A DNA stretch of 37,622 nucleotides from a virus. Shown one piece after another: positions 7,651 to 17,189 of this stretch; position 1 is the stretch's first letter; each line of letters opens with the position of its first letter. A program made the position numbers and the translations under genes. The notes under the pieces are model-generated. The model had not been told where the DNA came from. It did no database searches and saw only the letters and a program-made list of their open reading frames with translations. The DNA lies in the IMG/VR virus record IMGVR_UViG_3300001596_000105, positions 1-37,622 of that record; one strand, given 5' to 3'.

Positions 7651-8763
7651 TTAAGCTCCGCGTAATGCCTTGGCATTGGCTTCTGCATTTATTTCGTTTT
7701 GAGTTTTTGAAGTTGGACCTCCACTAGGGTTAGGATCACCTCCACCCGCAGGCGTAGTCTTGGTACCTTTAAGCTTGGCTAGCTCAGTCTCCAGGTTGGA
7801 AACCTTGTTCTCTAAGCCAGTTTTCTCGGTAGACCAATTAGCCTTTTCTGTCTCAAGCTCGTTTTTGGCATTAACCACTGCATCATGGTCTTCCTGGGAA
7901 ACCGCATTCTTGATTTGGTCTTCCATTCCCGCGATCATGTTGGTTACTTCTTCGTTATCAAGGATTTTAACCTCGACGGTATTATCGGCACCTTCACCCG
8001 CGTTAGCAGGGCCCTTGCCGATATTTTTGATGGCTTCAAGAACTTCATTCTTGAACTTGCTGAATTTCTCTTCGAGAGTCATATCGGGTGAATTATTAAT
8101 TACTTGTGGAAGAGGAGGGAGGTTCTTTTCGTTTGAATAGAAGTTTTGCACTCGCTCAAGACTAACAGCCTTGTCATTAGGTTCATAGACTTCATCTACT
8201 AATCCGTATTCAAGAGCCTCTGAAGCACTTAGCCAAACGCCATTGCCGTTGTTTTTATCCATTAAGTCACGGAAATCCTGAATTTCCTTGCCGCTTCGGT
8301 TTGAATACAGCTCAGCAAGCTTTTCATCGATGCCCTCCATATCTTCCAAGACTGAACGGATCTCATTGGCATTCCCATAGATGCCGGTCATTCCCTTATG
8401 AATGAGGTAGAAAGCATTGGAGCTCATTCGGCGATTTCCCTTGCTTGCCGCCTGGGCAATAACCGTGGCAGCACTGGCGGTAAAACCCCGAACTACGGTT
8501 ATAACTTTAGCCTTATGCTCAGAAAGTAAATCAAGCATTGACAAGCCATCATTGAGGTAACCTCCCAAAGAGTTGATGTTAACCGTAATGGTTTGTGCGG
8601 AAGATTGAGGGATTTCCGCAAGCTTGCCTTTAAGCGCCTTATAGGTGTTGTCGTAAACAACACGCCATTCAGCCCAATCTACATAAGGACCGATTTCACC
8701 GTCAATATCAATTACGGTTTCATTTTTTGAGGCATTGCGGATGGATAAAAACTTCTTCTCCAT
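7651..8763 (-). CDS. Prohead protease (ClpP/S14-like) fused to scaffold-like coiled coil
   Basis: A 370-residue protein with two parts. Residues 1-200 are a ClpP-fold serine peptidase: oxyanion strand NSLGG (64-68), nucleophile S97 in GFTASAAT and H122 in YLIHKGM. Residues 230-350 are charged and coiled-coil (EKFSKFKNEVLEAIKNIGKG, QEDHDAVVNAKNELETEKAN), followed by a Gly/Pro/Thr-rich tail, as expected of a scaffold. It would organise and then mature the procapsid. I start at the ATG at 8763; a GTG 15 bases upstream would overlap the operator-like repeat. It is the first gene of the head operon, behind a regulatory region shared with other phage operons. Confidence 0.92.
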   Translation of the reverse strand: MEKKFLSIRNASKNETVIDIDGEIGPYVDWAEWRVVYDNTYKALKGKLAEIPQSSAQTITVNINSLGGYLNDGLSMLDLLSEHKAKVITVVRGFTASAATVIAQAASKGNRRMSSNAFYLIHKGMTGIYGNANEIRSVLEDMEGIDEKLAELYSNRSGKEIQDFRDLMDKNNGNGVWLSASEALEYGLVDEVYEPNDKAVSLERVQNFYSNEKNLPPLPQVINNSPDMTLEEKFSKFKNEVLEAIKNIGKGPANAGEGADNTVEVKILDNEEVTNMIAGMEDQIKNAVSQEDHDAVVNAKNELETEKANWSTEKTGLENKVSNLETELAKLKGTKTTPAGGGDPNPSGGPTSKTQNEINAEANAKALRGA

Positions 8764-8852
8764 GCAACAAAAGTGCACTAATAGATTAGTTTTTATTCGT
8801 AAAATGTTGAAATAAAAAGGGTTCGCTTTTCCTTTTTCTTAAATTTGAAATA
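8764..8852. promoter_or_regulatory. Site B: divergent regulatory node between head operon and moron
   Basis: Three elements are visible. GCAACAAAAGTG (8764-8775) directly precedes the protease ATG and is identical to a repeat in the repressor switch at 34701. On the - strand, ATTTCAA, TTTTACGAA, AAAAA and AATCTATT (together 8780-8813) align with the node at 21247-21335. On the + strand, TAAATTTG (8840-8847) is a perfect Bacteroidota -7 box placed so that transcription would begin at or near the moron ATG at 8853. Confidence 0.6.
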
Positions 8853-9140
8853 ATGATTATTGCCCTGCTCGTAATATTATTTGGATTTGGACTCATCGCT
8901 TATGGGATCTGGAATTTCATCAAGTTCCTAACCCAGTCAAACCGAGTTGAGCACCCTGCGCCTGCACAGTACAATCCCTTCATTGAGGCTCATAAAATGG
9001 ATGAGCACAACAAAAGGAATTATGAAGACTACCTGAAATGGGCGCACGAAAACAACAAGACGGTGATCTTCGATTATGAATCCTATCAAGACAAGGTAGA
9101 CAAGAGCCAGGATAAAAAAATAAACCGGCTCTTTCGTTAA
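8853..9140 (+). CDS. Small membrane-anchored moron protein
   Basis: A 95-residue protein with one N-terminal TM segment (MIIALLVILFGFGLIAYGIW) and a polar, Lys/Asp/Asn-rich cytoplasmic tail (about 65 residues). It is encoded against the surrounding lytic genes, has its own promoter-like TAAATTTG six bases before the ATG, and ends two bases from the convergent 91-residue gene. A separately promoted opposite-strand gene between head and tail modules is the pattern of a lysogenic-conversion moron. No family recognised; a superinfection-exclusion role would fit but is speculative. Confidence 0.65.
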   Translation: MIIALLVILFGFGLIAYGIWNFIKFLTQSNRVEHPAPAQYNPFIEAHKMDEHNKRNYEDYLKWAHENNKTVIFDYESYQDKVDKSQDKKINRLFR

Positions 9141-9141
9141 G

Positions 9142-9417
9142 TTAAATTTCAACCTTGGTATAGTAGTAAATGCTCTTTTCCACCTGGCTAGTGCTGATAT
9201 TGAACGAATCGGCGGTTATCTGCTGAGCGTCAATGTTTTTCAAGTCAGGGTTGTCCTTTAGTAGGTCAAAGTAAAATCTTTTAATTAGGGCATATCGACA
9301 TCTTTTGGTATCAATAAGGTCTTTCTTGAAAAGATATTCCACCACTTCAGTGATTCCTGAATCGGCAGGCAGATGCTCTTTAATAGCAAGTATTGTCTCA
9401 TCCTTTAAGTTGACCAT
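9142..9417 (-). CDS. Small putative HTH protein after tape measure
   Basis: A 91-residue protein with helices suggesting a DNA-binding fold: RCRYALIKRFYFDLLKDNPD followed by AQQITADSFNISTSQVEKSI. The second part reads as a helix-turn-helix (ADSFNISTSQVEKSIYYY). Its ATG overlaps the tape measure stop by 13 bases. Similar small proteins are seen in Bacteroidota phages from memory, but I cannot name a family. As the last gene of the tail operon it could regulate late genes. Confidence 0.6.
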   Translation of the reverse strand: MVNLKDETILAIKEHLPADSGITEVVEYLFKKDLIDTKRCRYALIKRFYFDLLKDNPDLKNIDAQQITADSFNISTSQVEKSIYYYTKVEI

Positions 9418-12400
9418 TGTTTTGACTGCTTTACAATTAATACTTCATTATCAAAGTCCTCTCTGTCCCCTTGAACAAGGATTACTTTCTTATCATTAAC
9501 ACCTATTGTGATTCCCTTAATAATTCGATCTGCAATTTGATTCATTTCAATGCCAGTCAGCGCTTTGGAAATGTTTCTAGATTGGCTTATTGGTGGAGCC
9601 GGGTAGGGTACTTGTCCACCCATCCCGAAGGCCTTTCCATATCCTTTGTATGCGTTTATAGCACTTGCAATTTCGTAAGGCGTCCCGGAGAGATTAAGAA
9701 CATCCCTGCTTGCCATTGACCTTTTGTTGATCACTGCTTCACCCCCCTCTGCGACTATAGGTATTCCTCCCCTAGCATGGGAAGGTCCATCAAGCATACC
9801 ACCTAAAGCATATTCTTGAGCTTGAATTTGCGAAATCTGAAAACCGGTAGTCACCCCCACTGTACTAGCATATATCGCTGCACTGATAGGATCCATTGTT
9901 GCGAAAGCCTTAATCACAGCCAATGCTGCATCCATATATGCTCTAGAGATCGATAAACGTTTTTCACGCTCAAAGGCCTGCTCGCGTAGCGCTTCTTCCT
10001 TTTGCGCATACCTTTCATCGATACGCTCCTTCTCATGGCTGAGCTTTGAGTCAAGATGGGCTAATCGTTCATTGTATTCTTCTTGACTAATTTCCCCTTC
10101 ATCAAGCTTTTGCTGTAGTAGTCTTTTTTCCTTTTTATACCTTGCTTGAGTTGCCTCTAAAGCCTTGTTTTGTTGAGCTTCCACCATTTCAAGCTCCTTA
10201 TTCAAGCTTTTCTCAAGCTCCTGTTGTTTCAGCTGAAAAACCCCTTGATAAAGGGATTGCATCAAAGATCCGATTTGATTGACAAGGTTATTATCTGCAT
10301 CAATCCCAAATAGAAGTTTAAAAAGGGATTCACCTGATTTAGGATTGTTGCTTTCTTGAGCCTTGCGGGCTTCATCCCATTTTTTAGTAACCTCCTCTAT
10401 AATAATCTTAACTTCATTGTAGTGTAGTTCCAGCTCATTTAATTGCCCCTCAAGCTGCTGGCGCATTACTTCCGTTCTCTCGTTTTCTTCTTGTTCGAAA
10501 AGATTACCTAGTCTTTCTTGAAGTTCCTCACGTAGGTTAGTTAGTCCTATTAATTCGATTTCCCTTGCTTTCAGTTGCTTTTGGAAGCTCTCCTGTTGAA
10601 TTTCAAAGATTTCATCTTGAGCCTCCTTCTCGGAAATAACTTCATCTCTTAATCGTTTCTGAACTGATAAAATTTGAAGCTGGGTCAGTTGATCAAGTAG
10701 CTCAATCCTTTTTGAGACATGAGTGTCGAGCTGGTCGATATGAGCATCATAAAATTTGGTGGCTGCCTCCAGTATTTTTCTATTGTTCTCCTTTATGAGT
10801 TTTAACCGCTCTCTTTCGGCCTGCTCTTCGATAATGTTGAATTTGTTTCTTAACGTTGTTCGTGCCTCTTGTCTTTCTGTTTCCTTCCGGAATAGCTCAC
10901 CTCGCAATTCCTCGAGTTCTAGCTCATCGCTTCGACTTGTATCATTAAGGCTGTTTTGTTCCTCTTTGAGTCTGATTTTAGCCTGGATGAGCTCTTTATC
11001 TAGCTTCAATACTTTATCATTGGCATCAATTGCCTTTAGTGCAGCATCCGCTCTTTCTTGCTCCGTCTTTTTAGTGTCCTCGGCAATGTCATTATACCTT
11101 TTAACGTCAGCAAGCAGTTTCTCTCTGAGTCTAGCGTTTCGTATTTCAATTTCCTCTATTTGAATCTGTAGTTGATGAATCCGATTCCCCGCTTCAATTG
11201 ACTCGGCGATAAATTCTCCCGACTGCTCAAAAAAGTCCTGTAGTTTTTTAGTGCCTTCCTCTACTCCTGTACCAGCCTGTATAACCGAATCAGCCAATTC
11301 CAAAGCGTTGTCTTTTATACTCTTATTTACCTCGGCCAACTCCTTTTTGGCTTGAGTAGCATCAATGTTTTTTCCAATGATTGGGATATCTGCTAAAAGG
11401 GTTTTGGCTCGAAGCCCAAAGGACTTGAATACATTGGTGGTCAGGCTGAGGGCCGAGGTAAATAGTTTGGGAATTGCTTCAATTCGATTGATGATGTTTT
11501 CTTTAATAGCATTCCCAAAGTCAATTAAAGCTTGCTTTGGGTCACTGATAGCTTTTTTTAATTGGTCGAAAACACCTAAACCAACATTCTGAATCACACC
11601 AAATAGCCGCTGGAAGAACGCAGAGAGAGGCCTGAGTACAGAGTTTACACCGTCCATGCCCCTTTGAGTGGAAACTAGAGCCGCTAAAAGCGACCCAAGC
11701 AAGACGACAATAGCGCCTATACCTGTGGCCATCAATGCAATTCTCAATGCCTTTAAAGCGGTAATTTGACCTTTAGTAACACCCGTTGTTGCCTTAGTTG
11801 AAATTGCTAGCCCTTCCTGGGCAGCCGTCCCGCCTACTGCTGCCGTTGTTGCAGCATCTTGGGCAACTGCCTGACCAAATAGACTTTCTTTAACTACGAT
11901 TAGAACATTGTTAATTTGTTGGTACTGACTTTGTACCTGACCGAGAGTAGGGCTTAACTGGCCGAGCTGAGAACCTAGAGAACCAAATGCGGAGGAATAA
12001 TTCCCAACATTTCTTTGATATTGGCCCATTGAAGCGTCAATTCCTTTAAGCTCGGTATCAAGAGTGTCTATTTTCTGAAGTATCTCTTGACCTCGAGCTG
12101 AGTTCCGCTCCTCTTCGCTCATGTTGCGATATTGCTGACGAAGCTTATTGATTTGAGAGGATAGCTGATTATAGCTTCCTCCTTGCTGATCTAATAATTC
12201 GTTCTCGACATCGATTGACCGTTCAAGTTGTCTCTTAGAATCTCGAAGGGATTTCGTTTTGAGGTTTAGATCGGCGATATTTTGACCATATTCTTCCTCG
12301 GTCAAGGTTCCTTCCTTTACCTTTTTATTCAAATCAGAGCGCTGTTGCGCTATGGCCTTCAACTGAGATTCAACCTTACCTAGGTTGCTCACCTGCTCTT

Positions 12401-12446
12401 CGGTACCTAATACCTTTATCGAAAATCCAAATTCCTTATCAGCCAT
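9405..12446 (-). CDS. Tail tape measure protein
   Basis: A 1013-residue protein that sets tail length and is ejected with the DNA. It shows long Glu/Gln/Lys-rich coiled coils at residues 15-130 and 410-830, a hydrophobic region near 230-265 (ALMATGIGAIVVLLGSLLAA), and a C-terminal Gly/Ala-rich part with the phage-tail pattern GGMLDGPSHARGGIPIVAEG. By the usual rule of about 0.15 nm per residue it predicts a tail near 150 nm, hence siphovirus form. I start at MADKEFG (12446); an ATG six bases upstream is equally possible. It overlaps the 901-residue gene and, unusually, follows it. Confidence 0.95.
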   Translation of the reverse strand: MADKEFGFSIKVLGTEEQVSNLGKVESQLKAIAQQRSDLNKKVKEGTLTEEEYGQNIADLNLKTKSLRDSKRQLERSIDVENELLDQQGGSYNQLSSQINKLRQQYRNMSEEERNSARGQEILQKIDTLDTELKGIDASMGQYQRNVGNYSSAFGSLGSQLGQLSPTLGQVQSQYQQINNVLIVVKESLFGQAVAQDAATTAAVGGTAAQEGLAISTKATTGVTKGQITALKALRIALMATGIGAIVVLLGSLLAALVSTQRGMDGVNSVLRPLSAFFQRLFGVIQNVGLGVFDQLKKAISDPKQALIDFGNAIKENIINRIEAIPKLFTSALSLTTNVFKSFGLRAKTLLADIPIIGKNIDATQAKKELAEVNKSIKDNALELADSVIQAGTGVEEGTKKLQDFFEQSGEFIAESIEAGNRIHQLQIQIEEIEIRNARLREKLLADVKRYNDIAEDTKKTEQERADAALKAIDANDKVLKLDKELIQAKIRLKEEQNSLNDTSRSDELELEELRGELFRKETERQEARTTLRNKFNIIEEQAERERLKLIKENNRKILEAATKFYDAHIDQLDTHVSKRIELLDQLTQLQILSVQKRLRDEVISEKEAQDEIFEIQQESFQKQLKAREIELIGLTNLREELQERLGNLFEQEENERTEVMRQQLEGQLNELELHYNEVKIIIEEVTKKWDEARKAQESNNPKSGESLFKLLFGIDADNNLVNQIGSLMQSLYQGVFQLKQQELEKSLNKELEMVEAQQNKALEATQARYKKEKRLLQQKLDEGEISQEEYNERLAHLDSKLSHEKERIDERYAQKEEALREQAFEREKRLSISRAYMDAALAVIKAFATMDPISAAIYASTVGVTTGFQISQIQAQEYALGGMLDGPSHARGGIPIVAEGGEAVINKRSMASRDVLNLSGTPYEIASAINAYKGYGKAFGMGGQVPYPAPPISQSRNISKALTGIEMNQIADRIIKGITIGVNDKKVILVQGDREDFDNEVLIVKQSKQWST

Positions 12447-15144
12447 GGACATATAGTTTTGATGTGATTTGATCTACCAGTTGGCTGGCCCCTTGGTAGT
12501 CTGAATAGAGGGATAAAGTATAGGTGTAGATTCCAGGATCGGCTAGGGTTACATCAAAGATTTGGGTTTCATCAGTATTGATGGGAAGGCTAAAGGTTGG
12601 TCCAATATCCACATATGGAGGATCAAGGAATTCAAGAGTGACGTAGCAGTTAGAGGTTGAATAAATTCCAGACGAAAGACTCCTTACAAAAGCTGACAGT
12701 TCAAAGCTCTGCCCAGCATTAATTTGGGTGAAGTATCCATAACCACAGAGCCAGACAGGATGGGTGAAGCCATCGCTATAGAAATGCAAGGGCGCTAGGC
12801 CTTGGTAGTTGACACTATGCGGAATTACGTGGGCTACTATATTCGTGTTATCTCGAAGGGAGTCGTCTGCAATATCCCCACTGCCTACCGATTTTATAAG
12901 GGTTTGAAAACCATTGGGCGTGGTCTTGACGGTTACATTGTCCAAACTTTGATAGTGGTCAAATGCGATAGTCGCATACTCAGCAATTCTACCAATTTGC
13001 TCGAATCCTATGGAGTAGCCAATATCTACTGGGTTAGGAAATGAAGCTACTCTATCAATGAAAACACTGGAAATCATCACAAACTTATCCGAAAGAGATA
13101 CTAGATCTGAATGCCCGGTAAGCACCACCGGAAAAACAGCATGAGGAAAGTCTTGGACAAATACTGATTTCGTGCTATTATCCCTAGTTGGGTCGAAATT
13201 TTCAATATCTATTAATCTGAGTTTCCCATGCTCATTAGAATGATATAGTTTTCTAAAGCCATTACTTTCATCCTCAGCAGTATTCTCTAGGTTTGCGATA
13301 TCAAGCTTATTCCAACCAATGTAAGTGGTCAAATGCTTTTGTCGGGATGCGATTCGAGCCTTCAGGGCCGAATAGAACTTTGAGAGAAACCCTTCGGAAT
13401 CGAGGCTTTCAAATTCTATGTCTTCAAAATTTAGGTTTAAAGTATCATCTGAAAAATGTATTTCTGGGATGCTCTCCGTTTGCTCGATGACATTTGGCCC
13501 AGGTTGGTAGGTATAGTCATTGTTGAACCTATAAAGGGTGTGCTTCTCCACGGATTTATTCCCGGAATAGTAGAAAAGGTTGTTGGTTGCTGAACCACTT
13601 AATACTAGTGAACCTTTGTAGTGTAATAAGGCATCTACGAGGTTGGATTTCTTGAAAAAGGATAAGCTTATTTCCTGTGTTTCCGTTGAACCCTCAGGGT
13701 TTTCAATTAGAGCACCATCTTCTGATCCATTGTATTTAAACCAAAGCTTCTTCGCTAACAAGGTGGTTATTTCTCTAACTTCAATCTGCTTGGATCCATC
13801 TATCCTTGAATCTAGATTTTCAGTAACGGTGGAATAGAAGTTCCCTTCAGGTTCTATAAATACTGTTTTGGTGCTTTCATTGGTAATGAATTGAAGGTTC
13901 CAGAGGATGGCACAATCAGATATAAAGGAAAGCTGAGAGATATCGGCTAGGTAGTATTTTGAAATATCAACCCATTCATAATTAGTCAAGTGAGTAAGTC
14001 CTGAAATCTTGAATATGGTGCTGTAAGGGTCGGCATTGTATTGACGTGCAGTAGCCGAACCATAATCATGGGCATAGGTGAGTCTGAAGGTGACTTCTTG
14101 ACCCGTCTTTAGAAAAAGCTCCTCAAAGTCCACAGAAAGGACGGTGTCATTATCCAGGATTGTTTGTTTTTCAACATTCACCTGTTCTTGCAAGAACCCA
14201 TCTACATAGAGGTAAACTGTGGTTATATCGGCAAGTATAGTCCCAGTCCCAAAGCGTAGTTCAAAACTAGCCTGGTAACCTCCATCTTCAGATACAACAT
14301 ATTTCTCATTGATGGTGTCGAAATGATCGCTCGTGTCCTTTAAGCCCGTGTTTATTAGCTCGCTAGAAACGGTTATTTCTGGATCATCTAAATCAAAGGT
14401 AAGTGGCACCTCTATTTCTTGAATGCCGGAACCTGCAGGCGTACTATGGCTTAAGGCATTTTCATTGCCTGCAACTGCATCTTTTTGACTCCAGTATGCA
14501 TCATCTTTAGCTCGATACTCCGGGTGAAACCAAAACCGGCTGCAATAGTCCGAATCTATAAACTGTGAGACCACTTTAAACCCAGCATCTCGGAAGATTT
14601 CTTTGAAAATCCTTCGGACATTTAAAGCCAGGTTGAACTCATTGGGTCGCACACTATCATTTCTTTGAGCTTGAGGATGGGTGTATAGGAATACACTTTG
14701 ACCTAGGTTGGATTGACTCCAGAGAATAGCCTCGGCACTCTGGTAGTGGTTGTAATTGGAGAGGTCAATTTCTGAGAGGAGCTTTTTGGGTAATATCTGG
14801 CTCCAGCTGTTTTGACCAACGATCAAGAAATGATATTCTACTGAATTACTTTTCCTAATGGTCTTAACGGGTTTGTATTGGCCTCGCAGAATGACGAGAC
14901 CTTGATATTCAATATAAGCCTCGGTGCCTTCTTGAATATTAGATTCGGAGATTGCTAAATGAAGGTTTCCGAATAGCCTTCGGTTACTTCTAGATCCTGA
15001 GGCCTTTATCACGTTACTAACGCTGCTACTTCGATTTTGAAGGTTTTCGGCATCAGTAATTGCATGGTCACTTAGGAGTCTATCCAAAGTGTCCTCCACA
15101 AGATCAACTTGCAGGCCAGCGATATAGACAGTCGGTTTTGGCAT
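12439..15144 (-). CDS. Large tail protein, possible tail-tip/hub
   Basis: A 901-residue structural protein beginning MPKPTVYIAGLQVDLVEDTL. The N-terminal 120 residues read like a tail-tip or hub start, with the SNVIKASGSRSNRRLFGNLH region resembling those of other Bacteroidota phage tail proteins; the rest is strand-rich, with Ig-like segments near residues 250-360 and 780-900. It may sit at the baseplate or tail tip. It begins with a TAATG overlap on the 98-residue gene and directly precedes the tape measure in transcription. The tail assignment rests mainly on size, composition and neighbours. Confidence 0.65.
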   Translation of the reverse strand: MPKPTVYIAGLQVDLVEDTLDRLLSDHAITDAENLQNRSSSVSNVIKASGSRSNRRLFGNLHLAISESNIQEGTEAYIEYQGLVILRGQYKPVKTIRKSNSVEYHFLIVGQNSWSQILPKKLLSEIDLSNYNHYQSAEAILWSQSNLGQSVFLYTHPQAQRNDSVRPNEFNLALNVRRIFKEIFRDAGFKVVSQFIDSDYCSRFWFHPEYRAKDDAYWSQKDAVAGNENALSHSTPAGSGIQEIEVPLTFDLDDPEITVSSELINTGLKDTSDHFDTINEKYVVSEDGGYQASFELRFGTGTILADITTVYLYVDGFLQEQVNVEKQTILDNDTVLSVDFEELFLKTGQEVTFRLTYAHDYGSATARQYNADPYSTIFKISGLTHLTNYEWVDISKYYLADISQLSFISDCAILWNLQFITNESTKTVFIEPEGNFYSTVTENLDSRIDGSKQIEVREITTLLAKKLWFKYNGSEDGALIENPEGSTETQEISLSFFKKSNLVDALLHYKGSLVLSGSATNNLFYYSGNKSVEKHTLYRFNNDYTYQPGPNVIEQTESIPEIHFSDDTLNLNFEDIEFESLDSEGFLSKFYSALKARIASRQKHLTTYIGWNKLDIANLENTAEDESNGFRKLYHSNEHGKLRLIDIENFDPTRDNSTKSVFVQDFPHAVFPVVLTGHSDLVSLSDKFVMISSVFIDRVASFPNPVDIGYSIGFEQIGRIAEYATIAFDHYQSLDNVTVKTTPNGFQTLIKSVGSGDIADDSLRDNTNIVAHVIPHSVNYQGLAPLHFYSDGFTHPVWLCGYGYFTQINAGQSFELSAFVRSLSSGIYSTSNCYVTLEFLDPPYVDIGPTFSLPINTDETQIFDVTLADPGIYTYTLSLYSDYQGASQLVDQITSKLYVHG

Positions 15145-15440
15145 TATTCGGTCACCCGAGTCTTAATGTTTGATATGTCAAATCCCTGTGGCAAAACAAG
15201 ATGGCTCACCCAATCACCAAGGACCGGGGCTTTGGTTAGAGTGCTATCTTCGGCGTATTCACCTGGGGAGACCACCTCTTGGCGAGGCTCGGTCACAATG
15301 AAACGATCAAAGGGACCAAAGCTCCGCTCATATCCTTCCGGATAATTAGGGTAAACGGACTCACCGTCCCACATTAGTCCTTTAATATCCGCCTCCACGG
15401 CGACTTTTGTTCCTTTGAGTGTCGTTTTCGTGTAGTTCAT
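15144..15440 (-). CDS. Small hypothetical tail-operon protein
   Basis: A 98-residue protein starting MNYTKTTLKGTKVAVEADIK. It is strand-rich and rich in Pro and Gly, with no TM segment. It has a 12-base gap after the lectin-like gene and a TAATG junction into the 901-residue gene, so it is probably a structural or assembly partner of its neighbours. Family not recognised. Confidence 0.6.
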   Translation of the reverse strand: MNYTKTTLKGTKVAVEADIKGLMWDGESVYPNYPEGYERSFGPFDRFIVTEPRQEVVSPGEYAEDSTLTKAPVLGDWVSHLVLPQGFDISNIKTRVTE

Positions 15441-15452
15441 GAGATTGAGGTT

Positions 15453-16643
15453 TTAAGTGGTTGCGGCGTTGATATCGCCCTCAGAGAGTGCTAGCGGTGC
15501 AAAGGCAGCTGCGTACAGATCAAGGCCCCACCCATTTATCATTTGAGCAAAGAGTTTCGTAATAGCGAGGGAGCCACCCATATCAACATTTAGAGCAATG
15601 GTTGAACCGGCAAGACTCACAGTTGCAAGGTTTCCATTGACAGAAATAGCCAACTTTTTACGAGTAGAAACATCTTGATACCCTCCTAAAAGTGTACCTC
15701 CTGAAATCCATGAGGCACTAGTTCCATTTATTGAGCAAACTAGCTCAAGAAGGTTTGCGTCTGCAACATCTCTAAATCTTATTAGTCGGGACCCATTGAC
15801 CCCGGCATTAGGCGGTAGTTTAAAGTCAAGTAAGAAAGTAAAGGCGCTGGAATCTATAATCCCATTACTCACCAAATTATCAAAGGTGAATTGATTTGCG
15901 GAGCGGGTCACATTGTTGGGTATTGGACTAATCCCCTCATGCCCCGCTTGAATATCTCTTAAGGTGATATTGACCCCTTTATTGACATCACCATCAAAAG
16001 AAGTATTTAAACTTCCATCTAGCACACGCATTAAGAAGCGAATTGATGTTTGGCTTGCACCTGTTGTAATGGGTAGAAAAATTAGAAACTTACCGTTTCC
16101 TTGTTTAACTAGGCTAGCAGATCCGGAAGCTGTTTCGGCTTCAAAGTCGATATTAGTAATTGCCGAAGAGCCTAGGCCTTCTTGCAATCTGAAATTTCTC
16201 CCACCCACCGGCTCCACCTCGATTATCATGGTGTAGTCAGTTGAAGAGCTAAACCCGGAAAAGTCTTGAAAGGCAAAAAACTCCGAAGCCAAAGAGCCAT
16301 CCTCTCGGATTTGAGTGGCGTTTGGGATAGTCACATTAACCTTAGAGGCCGCTGAAATATCAATGGGAGATGTGCAAAGGTTTTGACTTTGAGGCCGCAT
16401 TTTTATAACCGGGCAGCCCCCTCCAATTGGAAAGTCCCAATCCGGCTCATTTTCGGACAGCTCTTGCAAAACCCCATCCTTATCGAATACAGTGGCCCCC
16501 GAAGCGGCCCCCACATTCGGGCGGGAAAATGAAGCCTCTAATATCCTGCCTTGGGGATTACCTGGGGTAGGTTTTTGGTAAAAAGCGAGTGCGCCAACCT
16601 TTGTTTGAAGATCGAGTATTGTTTGAAAGGCTTTTAAGCTCAT
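15453..16643 (-). CDS. Lectin-like tail protein, possible receptor-binding protein
   Basis: A 396-residue protein. Residues 40-95 carry a pattern I know from Bacteroidota phage fibres: FSRPNVGAASGATVFDKDG, then ENEPDWDFPIGGGCPVIKMR, PQSQNL. The middle and C-terminal regions (about 120-380) are beta-rich with repeated hydrophobic strands, resembling carbohydrate-binding (concanavalin/LamG-like) modules, though the fold is not proven. A role in adhesion to a capsule or surface glycan follows. The ATG at 16643 overlaps the upstream stop as ATGA; the TTG six bases earlier is unlikely. Confidence 0.65.
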   Translation of the reverse strand: MSLKAFQTILDLQTKVGALAFYQKPTPGNPQGRILEASFSRPNVGAASGATVFDKDGVLQELSENEPDWDFPIGGGCPVIKMRPQSQNLCTSPIDISAASKVNVTIPNATQIREDGSLASEFFAFQDFSGFSSSTDYTMIIEVEPVGGRNFRLQEGLGSSAITNIDFEAETASGSASLVKQGNGKFLIFLPITTGASQTSIRFLMRVLDGSLNTSFDGDVNKGVNITLRDIQAGHEGISPIPNNVTRSANQFTFDNLVSNGIIDSSAFTFLLDFKLPPNAGVNGSRLIRFRDVADANLLELVCSINGTSASWISGGTLLGGYQDVSTRKKLAISVNGNLATVSLAGSTIALNVDMGGSLAITKLFAQMINGWGLDLYAAAFAPLALSEGDINAATT

Positions 16644-16903
16644 GGCCAAAATGATTTAATGGTTTGATATCTACAGGAATTGTCCAGTGAAACGAATCCG
16701 GAGGCAGAGGCTAAGTCCTCTATTTGAAGGGTTTTAAACCATTCATTGCCATCTTGAAAGGCTTTAAGCGATTCATTTTGACAGCTTGAGTCCAGAACTT
16801 CGAAGCCTTGAATTCTTCCTAGATTTCGAGCATTTCTAGCAAGGAGTCCAACACTACTATGCCGGCTCTGAACTACGGCCTGCCTAATGGTTAAATGATT
16901 CAT
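16640..16903 (-). CDS. Small hypothetical tail-operon protein
   Basis: An 87-residue protein beginning MNHLTIRQAVVQSRHSSVGL, with a TAATG junction to the upstream gene and an ATGA junction to the lectin-like gene. It has two imperfect internal copies of a motif ending in a Ser-Cys pair: GFEVLDSSCQNESLKAF and GFVSLDNSCRYQTIKSF, about 38 residues apart. This suggests a short two-repeat fold. No function recognised. Confidence 0.6.
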   Translation of the reverse strand: MNHLTIRQAVVQSRHSSVGLLARNARNLGRIQGFEVLDSSCQNESLKAFQDGNEWFKTLQIEDLASASGFVSLDNSCRYQTIKSFWP

Positions 16904-17187
16904 TACCAACCAAAGATTAAGTCACCAGCAAAAGTGATGTCGCTACCGTTCTGGTAAATGACATCTATGCGGTCTGAAATCCAAACATCCGTTTCTTGTA
17001 TGATCAAATCCCTTTTAATGTTCGCGTCATCGCCGACATAGTGAACCTTTAAGGTTCCAGAGGATTTACTTTTGACCTTTCCACCATCTCTGTGCGGTGC
17101 TATAAAGTCACCCCCTGAGATATCAACATCCGAGGTTTGTGCTATTTCAAAGATGATGGGCTTTCCCAGGCTATTTTTAATTTTCAT
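16903..17187 (-). CDS. Small beta-rich hypothetical tail-operon protein
   Basis: A 94-residue protein (MKIKNSLGKPIIFEIAQTSD), strand-rich, with the C-terminus ITFAGDLIFGW. It starts two bases after the upstream stop and ends in a TAATG junction. Probably a small virion or assembly protein; I do not recognise it. Confidence 0.6.
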   Translation of the reverse strand: MKIKNSLGKPIIFEIAQTSDVDISGGDFIAPHRDGGKVKSKSSGTLKVHYVGDDANIKRDLIIQETDVWISDRIDVIYQNGSDITFAGDLIFGW

Positions 17188-17189
17188 GA

